Origin: Acidovorax sp. 210-6
Lineage (GTDB): Bacteria; Pseudomonadota; Gammaproteobacteria; Burkholderiales; Burkholderiaceae_C
DNA length: 64,000 nucleotides
Direction of reading: 5' to 3'
Assembly: GCF_010020825.1 (NCBI RefSeq)
Contig: NZ_JAACJE010000001.1
Span: forward strand, 1,984,001-2,048,000
The first letter of the stretch is position 1. Every line of letters begins with the position of its first letter. The position numbers and the translations under genes are program-made. The notes below the pieces were generated by a model, which was not told the origin of the DNA, made no database searches, and worked only from the letters and a program-made list of their open reading frames with translations. Shown in pieces: positions 56,284 through 64,000 of this stretch.

Positions 56284-59025
56284 TCAGGCATGAACCAGGC
56301 GTCCCGCCATCGGGCTGCGGCGAATGACAAACTTCTCCAGCTCGGCCACGATAAACACCAGCAACCCGGCCCCCAGCACCTTGGCCCATTCCAGCACGCT
56401 CAGGTCCGCCGACCCAAAAATTTCTTGCATGAGCGGTGTGTGCGTGAACGCCCATTGCAGCGGAATGCAGGCGGCCAGCGCCCACAGCACCATGCGGTTG
56501 CCAGTGAGTCCCTGGCGGCTGAGCACCGGGGCCAGGATGAAGCGGCTGTTGACGAGGTAGAACATTTCGGCCACCACCACGGCGTTGACGGCCATGGTGC
56601 GTGCCACCTCGATGCTGCTGCCTGCCTGCAGCTCCCACAGGAACAGGCCCAGCGCGCCCGTCATCATCAGGGCCGACACCATCAGCACCCGCCAGACAAA
56701 AAAGCCCGACAGCAAGGCCTCGCCGGGAGGCCGGGGCGCCCGCGACATCAGGCCACGCTCGGCAGGCTCGAAAGCCAGGGCCAGGCCCAGCGTGCTGGAG
56801 GTGACCATGTTGATCCACAGCACCTGCGCGGGCGTGAGCGGCAGCGTCAGTTCAAACAGGATGGCGGCAATGACCACCATCGCTTCACCACCGTTGGTAG
56901 GCAGCATGAACAGTACGAACTTCTTGAGGTTGTCGTACACCGCCCTGCCCTCGCGCACCGCTGCGGCAATGGTGGCAAAGTTGTCGTCGGCCAGCACCAT
57001 GTCGGACGCCTCCTTGGCCGCCTCGGTGCCTTTCTTGCCCATGGCCACGCCCACATCTGCACGCTTGAGGGCCGGGGCGTCGTTCACACCGTCACCGGTC
57101 ATGGCCACCACCTGCTGGTTTTCCTGCAGGGCCTGCACCAGGCGCAGCTTGTGCTCAGGGCTGGCGCGGGCGAAAACGTCCACCTCCATGGCCACGCTGC
57201 GCAGTGCGGCGTCGTCCATCAGCGCCACCTCGGCGCCCGTGATGGCGGGCTTGCCTGCACCTATGCCCAGTTGCGCACCGATGGCGCGGGCGGTTTCGGC
57301 ATGGTCGCCTGTGATCATCTTCACGCGGATGCCCGCGTGGTGGCACTCGCGCACGGCCTGCATGGCTTCTTCGCGCGGCGGGTCGATGATGCCCACCAGG
57401 GCCAGCAGCATGAAGCCATGCTCCATGTCGGCCATGTCCAACTGCGCCTTGCCAGCGTCGGCGCGCTTGCACGCCAGGGCCAGCAGGCGCAGGCCCTGCG
57501 CGGCGGTGTCGGTGGCCATGCGGCGCCAGTGGTCCACGTCCAGGGGCTTTTCGCCGTCATGTGCCAGTTGCGAGCCACACATGTCCAGAATCCGCTCGGG
57601 CGCGCCCTTGGCAAAAATCCAGGCGTCGCCATCGCCGTCCTGGTGCAGCGTGGCCATAAAGCGGTGCTGCGACTCGAACGGGATGGAGTCACGCCGGGGC
57701 CAGGCCTGCGCGCCCTGCTCCTGGGTGAAGCCCGTCTTGCCACCCAGCACCAGCAAGGCCCCCTCGGTCGGGTCGCCCACCACGCTCCAGACGCCTGTGT
57801 CCTCGTTCAGGCGGGCATCGTTGCACAGCACACCGGCGCGCACCGCCATGCCCAGTGCGGGGTAGCGGGCCACGTCGATGGTGCGACCGTCAATGCTGCA
57901 ATCACCCACCGGGGCATACCCCACGCCACCCACGTCGAACACATGGCCGGCGCAGACCACGCGTTGCACAGTCATCTCGTTGCGCGTGAGCGTGCCGGTC
58001 TTGTCCGAGCAGATGACGGTGACCGAACCCAGGGCCTCCACCGCAGGCAGGCGGCGGATGATGGCGTGGCGCCTGGCCATGCGCTGCACGCCCAGCGCCA
58101 GGGTCACGGTCATGATTGCGGGCAGCCCCTCGGGGATGGCCGATGCGGCCAGTGCGACGACCATCATGAACATCTCGGACGCATCGTGCCCGCGCAGCCA
58201 GGTACCCAAGGCAAAGGTCAGCGCCGAGATGCCGAGGATGACCACCGCCAGCACGCGCCCAAAATGGTCCACCTGGCGCAGCAGCGGTGTGGTCAGGCTC
58301 TGGATGCCCGCGAGCATCTGGTTGACCTTGCCCAACTCGGTGGCAATGCCCGTGGCCACGACCACGCCCTTGGCCTGGCCGTACACCACCAGCGTGCCGG
58401 AATAGGCCATGCACCGACGGTCACCCACCGGCGCATCGGGCGACACGGTGGAAATGTCTTTTTCGGCCGGCAGAGATTCTCCCGTCAGCGCTGATTCGTC
58501 CACGCGCAACTCCTTGTGCGTGACCAGGCGCAGATCGGCGGGCACCCGATCGCCGGAGGCCAGCAACACCAGGTCGCCGGGCACCAGCGCTGCGGCGTCG
58601 ATTTCACGCTGAACCCCGTCGCGCAGCACCATGGCGTGGGGCGAGAGCATGGCCCGGATGGCGTTGAGCGCCGACTCGGCCTTGCCCTCCTGCACAAAGC
58701 CAATGAATGCGTTGACCACTACCGCCATGAGCAGAACCCCAGTGTCCACCCAATGACCCAGCAGCGCCGTGATGAGCGCCGATCCCAGCATCACGTACAG
58801 CAGGATGTTGTGGAACTGGAGCACAAAGCGCAGCAGCGGCCCACGCTGGCGCGGTGGCGCCAGGCGGTTGGGGCCGTGGGTGGCCAAACGCTCCCTGGCC
58901 TCGGTCTCGCTCAGCCCCTGGGGGCCGGTGCGCAGGGCTTCTTCGGTCTGATCGGTACCCAAGGTGTGCCAGAGTGGTTTGGCAGGGACCTTGGCGTGCT
59001 TGCTCGAACGGTTGGGCGGTGTCAT
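56284..59025 (-). CDS. P2-type cation-transporting ATPase (calcium-pump-like)
   Basis: 913 residues. An N-terminal cation-ATPase domain (GLSETEARERLATHGPNRLAPP), actuator loop with TGES in ESALTGESLPAEKD, membrane helix 4 PEGLPAIMTVTLALG, phosphorylation site VICSDKTGTLTRNEMT, KGAPERIL in the nucleotide-binding domain, TGDGVNDAPALKRADVG, and ten helices overall. PEGLPA and the general layout fit P2A/PMR1-like Ca2+ or Mn2+ pumps and the related bacterial group often annotated as HAD-IC family ATPase. The ion is not certain. Start at 59025 (MTPPNRSSKHAK) was chosen; the ribosome-binding site is weak. It is divergent from the universal stress gene. Confidence 0.92.
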   Translation of the reverse strand: MTPPNRSSKHAKVPAKPLWHTLGTDQTEEALRTGPQGLSETEARERLATHGPNRLAPPRQRGPLLRFVLQFHNILLYVMLGSALITALLGHWVDTGVLLMAVVVNAFIGFVQEGKAESALNAIRAMLSPHAMVLRDGVQREIDAAALVPGDLVLLASGDRVPADLRLVTHKELRVDESALTGESLPAEKDISTVSPDAPVGDRRCMAYSGTLVVYGQAKGVVVATGIATELGKVNQMLAGIQSLTTPLLRQVDHFGRVLAVVILGISALTFALGTWLRGHDASEMFMMVVALAASAIPEGLPAIMTVTLALGVQRMARRHAIIRRLPAVEALGSVTVICSDKTGTLTRNEMTVQRVVCAGHVFDVGGVGYAPVGDCSIDGRTIDVARYPALGMAVRAGVLCNDARLNEDTGVWSVVGDPTEGALLVLGGKTGFTQEQGAQAWPRRDSIPFESQHRFMATLHQDGDGDAWIFAKGAPERILDMCGSQLAHDGEKPLDVDHWRRMATDTAAQGLRLLALACKRADAGKAQLDMADMEHGFMLLALVGIIDPPREEAMQAVRECHHAGIRVKMITGDHAETARAIGAQLGIGAGKPAITGAEVALMDDAALRSVAMEVDVFARASPEHKLRLVQALQENQQVVAMTGDGVNDAPALKRADVGVAMGKKGTEAAKEASDMVLADDNFATIAAAVREGRAVYDNLKKFVLFMLPTNGGEAMVVIAAILFELTLPLTPAQVLWINMVTSSTLGLALAFEPAERGLMSRAPRPPGEALLSGFFVWRVLMVSALMMTGALGLFLWELQAGSSIEVARTMAVNAVVVAEMFYLVNSRFILAPVLSRQGLTGNRMVLWALAACIPLQWAFTHTPLMQEIFGSADLSVLEWAKVLGAGLLVFIVAELEKFVIRRSPMAGRLVHA

Positions 59026-59147
59026 GGGCAATGCAACGGTGATAGGCGGGATGGTTTGGCAAGCTGTGCTCCACTGATGGGAGACAATGCCAGGGCAATG
59101 GTTCAGCCTGCGCTGCCAGTATGGCCCAACCCCCAACGAGGACCGCG

Positions 59148-60032
59148 ATGACAGCCTTCCAACGCATTCTGGTTGCTACCGACCTTTCCGCCCCTGCCCG
59201 GCGCGCAGCGGAGCGCGGCGCCATGCTCAGCCGCCAGACCCAGGCTGCGCTGGACCTGCTGCATGTGGCCGATCTATCGCCGCTGGACCATCTGCGCCAG
59301 TGGCTGCCCGGTCAGGCGCAAGACATGCCCCAGCGCGTGCTGGAGGCTGTCCAGGCCCAGGTGCAGGCCCTGGCCGACCTGCTGCGGCAACGCCATGGCG
59401 TGGCAGCGAACACCCATGTCCGCACCGGGGCAGTGACGAACGAACTGGTGCGCATCGTGAAGGAGCTGCAGGCGGACCTGCTGGTCTGCGGTGCACGGGG
59501 GGAAAGTGTGGTGCGCCACCTGCTGCTGGGCACCACGGCGCAGCGCATTCTCAGGACCACGCCCTGCCCGGTGCTGGTGGTCAAGCAGTCGCCGCACGAA
59601 GGCTACCGGCGCGTGCTGGTGCCCGTGGATTTTTCTGACGCCTCACTGGGCACGCTGGCACTGGCGCGCCGCATCGCACCTGGTGCCGAGCTGGTGCTGC
59701 TGCACGCTTTCGAGGTGCCGTTTGAAGGCCACCTGCGCTATGCCCGCGTCGAGGAAGACATCCTCACCCAATACCGCACCGTGGCGCGCCAGGTGGCCAC
59801 CGAAAAACTGGAGGCCCTGCGTGTGCAAGCGGGCCTGGCCAGTGAGGAATGCCACTGCATCGTTCAGTACGGCGACCCGGCCCTGCGCACCGTGGAGCAG
59901 GAGCAAGACCAGGACTGCGACCTGATCGTCATGGGCAAGCACGGCGAAGGCCCCGTGGCCGACCTGCTGCTGGGCAGCGTCACCAAGCACGTGCTGGCCG
60001 AGTCGCAGTGCGACGTGCTGGTGTCCGTGTAG
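59148..60032 (+). CDS. Universal stress protein with two Usp domains
   Basis: 294 residues made of two Usp domains (about 1-145 and 150-294). The first starts FQRILVATDLSAPARRAAER and holds CGARGESVVRHLLLGTTAQRIL; the second starts YRRVLVPVDFSDASLGTLAL and holds MGKHGEGPVADLLLGSVTKHVL, with the G-x2-G-x9-G-S/T nucleotide-binding pattern in both. ATG 59148 was chosen for its GAGGA ribosome-binding site; an ATG nine codons earlier is possible. Usp proteins act in stress resistance and metabolism; the partner here may be the divergent ion pump. The gene ends five bases from the convergent epimerase gene. Confidence 0.92.
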   Translation: MTAFQRILVATDLSAPARRAAERGAMLSRQTQAALDLLHVADLSPLDHLRQWLPGQAQDMPQRVLEAVQAQVQALADLLRQRHGVAANTHVRTGAVTNELVRIVKELQADLLVCGARGESVVRHLLLGTTAQRILRTTPCPVLVVKQSPHEGYRRVLVPVDFSDASLGTLALARRIAPGAELVLLHAFEVPFEGHLRYARVEEDILTQYRTVARQVATEKLEALRVQAGLASEECHCIVQYGDPALRTVEQEQDQDCDLIVMGKHGEGPVADLLLGSVTKHVLAESQCDVLVSV

Positions 60033-60037
60033 GCGGG

Positions 60038-60508
60038 TCAGCCCAGCGCGGCGATCACCTCGGGCGGTGCCTGCACCAGTTCGATCAGCACGCCCTCACC
60101 GGCCACGGGAAACTCCTCGTTGCTCTTGGGGTGCAAAAAGCAGATGTCATAGCCCGCAGCCCCCTTGCGGATGCCGCCGGGCGCAAAACGCACGCCCTGG
60201 GCCGTGAGCCACTCCATGGCCGCGGCCAGGTCGTCGATCCACAGGCCGATGTGGTTGAGCGGCGTGGTGTGCACGGCGGGCTTTTTGTCGATATCGAGCG
60301 GCTGCATGATGTCCACCTCGACCTTGAAGGCGCCCCGCCCCATGGCCAGGATGTCCTCGTCAACGTTCTCGCGCTCGCTCTGGAAGGTACCGGTCTGCTC
60401 CAGGCCCAGCATGTCCACCCACAGCTTTTTCATGCGGCCCTTGTCGGTACCGCCAATGGCGACCTGCTGGATGCCCAGCACTTTGAAGGGGCGGATTGCG
60501 TTGCTCAT
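60038..60508 (-). CDS. VOC family protein, probable methylmalonyl-CoA epimerase
   Basis: 156 residues, vicinal-oxygen-chelate fold: [29 protein letters not shown] at the start, [18 protein letters not shown] in the middle, and the C-terminal [13 protein letters not shown] with the metal-binding Glu. The location next to pccA and pccB supports a methylmalonyl-CoA epimerase that converts (S)- to (R)-methylmalonyl-CoA after propionyl-CoA carboxylation; the sequence alone would also allow another glyoxalase-type role. The ATG at 60508 has AGGAG upstream. A terminator and a dispersed repeat lie between it and pccA, so it may have its own promoter. Confidence 0.78.
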   Translation of the reverse strand: MSNAIRPFKVLGIQQVAIGGTDKGRMKKLWVDMLGLEQTGTFQSERENVDEDILAMGRGAFKVEVDIMQPLDIDKKPAVHTTPLNHIGLWIDDLAAAMEWLTAQGVRFAPGGIRKGAAGYDICFLHPKSNEEFPVAGEGVLIELVQAPPEVIAALG

Positions 60509-60522
60509 TGATGTACTCCTGA

Positions 60523-60566
60523 TTTGATAGCTGCTCGCGCAATAAATACGGGCGCTAAAGCTTAAA
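60523..60566. repeat. Dispersed intergenic repeat, copy 6
   Basis: GATTTGATAGCTGCTCGCGC followed by AATAAATACGGGCGCTAAAGC. It lies between the epimerase start and the pccA terminator. Confidence 0.6.
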
Positions 60567-60576
60567 AACACTATGA

Positions 60577-60599
60577 AAAAGGGGCGCGAGGCCCCTTTT
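60577..60599 (-). terminator. pccA rho-independent terminator
   Basis: AAAAGGGGC (60577-60585) and GCCCCTTTT (60591-60599) pair perfectly around a five-base loop; on the minus strand the stem ends in a T run (CCCCTTTTTC), 17 bases after the pccA stop. Confidence 0.9.
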
Positions 60600-60616
60600 C
60601 ACGGAATGGCGCTGGA

Positions 60617-62665
60617 TCACTGGAATTCCAGAATCACCTGGTCCACCGCGAGCGACTCGCCCTTGCCCGCGACGATCTTGCCCACCACGCCGTCCTGCGC
60701 GGCAAAGAGGATGTTTTCCATCTTCATGGCCTCGATCACGGCCAGCTTTTCGCCCGCCTGCACCTTCTGGCCGGGCTGAACCGCCACATCGACCAGCAGG
60801 CCGGGCATGGGCGAGAGCAGGAACTTGGACAGATCCGGCGGCGCCTTGAAGGGCATGAGCTGATGCAGCCGCGCCCCCAGGGGCGAGAACACCATGGCCT
60901 CGACCTGCGTGCCGTTGTGTGCGATGCGCAGCGCCAGCGGGTTCTTGCCTACACCGCGCTCGACCTGGGCGGTAAAGCCTTGGCCGTTGCAACTGCCCTG
61001 CACACGGATCTGGCCCAGCGTTGCAGTGCTACTGATTTGATAGCTATTTCCGCCCACCAGCACAGCGCTGGAGCCCGATTTGTCTTCAAAGTCGGACACC
61101 GTGACCTCGTGGTGCTGGTTCTTGCCCTCGGCCCCCAAGGTGACGACGACAAACTGCTCGCCTACCCGCACCTCATGCCCGGCCAACTGGCCGCTGATGC
61201 CCGAGGCACGCGCACGGTAGCGGCGGTGCATGAAGGCGGCCAGCGCCACCAGGAACTGCGGGTCGTCGTGCGGCACGTCCTCGGCCGCAAAGCCCTTGCC
61301 GTAGTGCTCGGCAATGAAGCCGGTGTTGAAGTGCCCCGACACAAACTTGGGGTGTGCCAGCAGCGCGGCCTGGAACGGGATGTTGCTGCTGATGCCGCGG
61401 ATGACAAAGCCGTTGAGCGCGGCACGCATCTTGGCGATGGCGTCGTTGCGGTCCGTGCCGTGCACGATGAGCTTGGCGATCATCGAGTCGTAGTACATCG
61501 GGATCTCGCCGCCCTCGTACACGCCCGTGTCCACCCGCACGCCCAGCTTCTTGCTGGTGTCGGACTGGAACATGCTCTCCTCGGGCGGCTGGAAGCGCAC
61601 CAGGCGGCCGGTGGAGGGCAAAAAATTGCGGAACGGATCTTCAGCGTTGATGCGGCACTCGATGGCCCAGCCGTCGCGCTTCACATCGGCCTGCGTCAGC
61701 GGCAGCTTTTCGCCCGCCGCCACGCGGATCATGAGTTCCACCAGGTCCAGGCCGGTGATGCACTCCGTCACCGGGTGCTCCACCTGCAGGCGGGTGTTCA
61801 TTTCGAGGAAGTAGAAGTCCTGGTCCTTGCCGACCACGAACTCCACCGTGCCCGCGCTCTGGTACTTCACCGCCTTGGCCAGCGCCACGGCTTGCTCGCC
61901 CATGGCCTTGCGTGTGGCATCGCTGATGAAGGGCGATGGAGCCTCTTCGATCACCTTCTGGTGGCGGCGCTGAATGGAGCATTCGCGCTCGTTCAGATAG
62001 ATCACGTTGCCAAAGCTGTCGCCCAGCACCTGGATCTCGATGTGGCGCGGCTCCTGCACGTATTTTTCGATGAACACGCGGTCGTCGCCAAAGCTGTTGC
62101 GAGCCTCGTTCTGGCACGACGCAAAGCCTTCAAACGCCTCCTTGTCGTTGAAAGCCACGCGCAGGCCCTTGCCACCGCCGCCCGCGCTGGCTTTGATCAT
62201 CACGGGGTAGCCAATGCCCTTGGCAATCTCCACCGCCTGCTCGGGGCCGGAAATGGCGTCGTTGTAGCCGGGGATGGTGTTGACCTTGGCCTCATTGGCC
62301 AGCTTCTTGGACGCGATCTTGTCGCCCATGGCGGCAATCGAATGCGCCTTGGGACCGATGAAGGCAATGCCTTCGTCCTCGCAGCGCTTGGCAAAGGCCT
62401 CGTTCTCGCTCAGGAAGCCGTAGCCGGGGTGCACGGCCTGCGCGCCGGTCTGCTTGCAGGCCTCGATGATCTTGTCGGCCAGCAGGTAGGACTCGCGCGA
62501 GGGCGCTGCGCCAATGCGCACAGCCTCGTCGGCCAGCTTGACGTGGCGGGCTTCCTTGTCGGCGTCGGAATAGACGGCCACGGTTTGGATGCCCATCTTC
62601 TTGGCCGTTGCAATCACTCGGCACGCAATTTCGCCACGGTTGGCGATCAGGATTTTGGTGAACAT
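60617..62665 (-). CDS. pccA: Propionyl-CoA carboxylase, biotin-containing alpha subunit
   Basis: 682 residues. Biotin carboxylase domain with MFTKILIANRGEIACRVI, the ATP-grasp region ASAGGGGKGLRVAFNDKE, and EMNTRLQVEHPVTE; a linker domain; and a C-terminal biotinyl domain with the biotin Lys in VIEAMKMENILFA. Length and the BC-linker-BCCP order fit PccA/AccA-type alpha chains. It carboxylates biotin for PccB, which transfers it to propionyl-CoA. Between the domains (about residues 532-548) the DNA is a copy of the host's dispersed repeat, encoding AVLVGGNSYQISSTATL. It needs biotin, which the interrupted bioB may no longer supply. It overlaps nothing; pccB lies 27 bases upstream. Confidence 0.95.
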   Translation of the reverse strand: MFTKILIANRGEIACRVIATAKKMGIQTVAVYSDADKEARHVKLADEAVRIGAAPSRESYLLADKIIEACKQTGAQAVHPGYGFLSENEAFAKRCEDEGIAFIGPKAHSIAAMGDKIASKKLANEAKVNTIPGYNDAISGPEQAVEIAKGIGYPVMIKASAGGGGKGLRVAFNDKEAFEGFASCQNEARNSFGDDRVFIEKYVQEPRHIEIQVLGDSFGNVIYLNERECSIQRRHQKVIEEAPSPFISDATRKAMGEQAVALAKAVKYQSAGTVEFVVGKDQDFYFLEMNTRLQVEHPVTECITGLDLVELMIRVAAGEKLPLTQADVKRDGWAIECRINAEDPFRNFLPSTGRLVRFQPPEESMFQSDTSKKLGVRVDTGVYEGGEIPMYYDSMIAKLIVHGTDRNDAIAKMRAALNGFVIRGISSNIPFQAALLAHPKFVSGHFNTGFIAEHYGKGFAAEDVPHDDPQFLVALAAFMHRRYRARASGISGQLAGHEVRVGEQFVVVTLGAEGKNQHHEVTVSDFEDKSGSSAVLVGGNSYQISSTATLGQIRVQGSCNGQGFTAQVERGVGKNPLALRIAHNGTQVEAMVFSPLGARLHQLMPFKAPPDLSKFLLSPMPGLLVDVAVQPGQKVQAGEKLAVIEAMKMENILFAAQDGVVGKIVAGKGESLAVDQVILEFQ
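61021..61075. repeat. Dispersed repeat copy 7, inside the pccA coding sequence
   Basis: GTGCTACTGATTTGATAGCT is followed by ATTTCCGCCCACC and AGCACAGCGCTGGAGCC, with the same GATAGCTAT and GCGCTGGAG parts as the intergenic copies. It keeps the frame open and lies in the variable linker between the BC and BCCP domains. Confidence 0.6.
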
Positions 62666-62692
62666 GTTTGATCTCCTGGTTTCTTGTTCTTC

Positions 62693-64000
<1,308 letters not shown>

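Noticed and set aside
56194-58494. A 766-codon frame antisense to the P-type ATPase
   Set aside because: Repetitive His/Gln/Gly composition and opposite a clear ATPase.
60863-62671. A 602-codon frame antisense to pccA
   Set aside because: Opposite an unmistakable biotin carboxylase; no domains.

Overview
The window looks like a piece of a betaproteobacterial chromosome, most likely Comamonadaceae (Acidovorax/Comamonas-like). The reasons are high GC, a dispersed imperfect palindrome of the 'GATAGCT...GCGCTT' type between genes, and a gene set typical of that family (DUF1631, paired half-size ChrA, TAXI-TRAP binding protein, propionyl-CoA carboxylase next to an epimerase-like VOC protein). All calls rest on reading the sequence; no database search was run.

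Layout. 1-6.8 kb: a 5'-truncated hybrid sensor kinase converging on a REC-GGDEF diguanylate cyclase, a two-gene chromate transporter, an FAH-family hydrolase and a small repeat protein (DUF6150-like). 7.2-13.2 kb: a six-gene Mrp/Mnh-type Na+/H+ antiporter operon with A and B fused, then tRNA-Arg(UCU). 13.4-25.1 kb: M14 peptidase-like lipoprotein, RhlE helicase, EttA, DUF1631 protein, TAXI protein, P1 peptidase, DUF411 and YitT proteins. 25.2-26.3 kb: a CDF-like metal exporter divergent from a CadR-type MerR regulator. 26.4-32.5 kb: an MCE/Mla-type lipid transport cluster without an ATPase, a membrane GGDEF protein, and a secreted hydrolase with a membrane-anchored neighbour. 32.6-34.9 kb: glyoxalase I, a dif-like Xer site, and a divergent ArsR / YgaP-like / rhodanese / OsmC reactive-sulfur set.

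34.98-56.0 kb: the biotin synthase gene bioB is split by a 19,946-bp Tn3-family transposon (35885-55830) with inverted ends and a perfect 5-bp target duplication (TCGGG). Rejoining the two bioB pieces restores one open frame of 357 codons. The transposon carries a zinc/cobalt/cadmium resistance block (EamA-type transporter with a His-rich tail, CadA P-type ATPase, CzcS/CzcR, CzcA/B/C/I and small accessory proteins) and a right-end module of two XRE regulators and one unknown gene. Its own transposase is truncated by an IS3-family element, and I see no resolvase, so it looks immobile by itself.

56.3-64 kb: a P2-type cation ATPase divergent from a double-domain universal stress protein, then a probable methylmalonyl-CoA epimerase and the biotin-dependent propionyl-CoA carboxylase (pccA, partial pccB). 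The loss of bioB beside biotin-dependent enzymes suggests that the host depends on external biotin unless it has a second bioB.

Two links join regions. The CadR-type operator in front of the chromosomal exporter recurs almost unchanged in front of the transposon's cadA, which has no MerR gene of its own. The host's dispersed palindrome occurs seven times outside the transposon and was not seen inside it.
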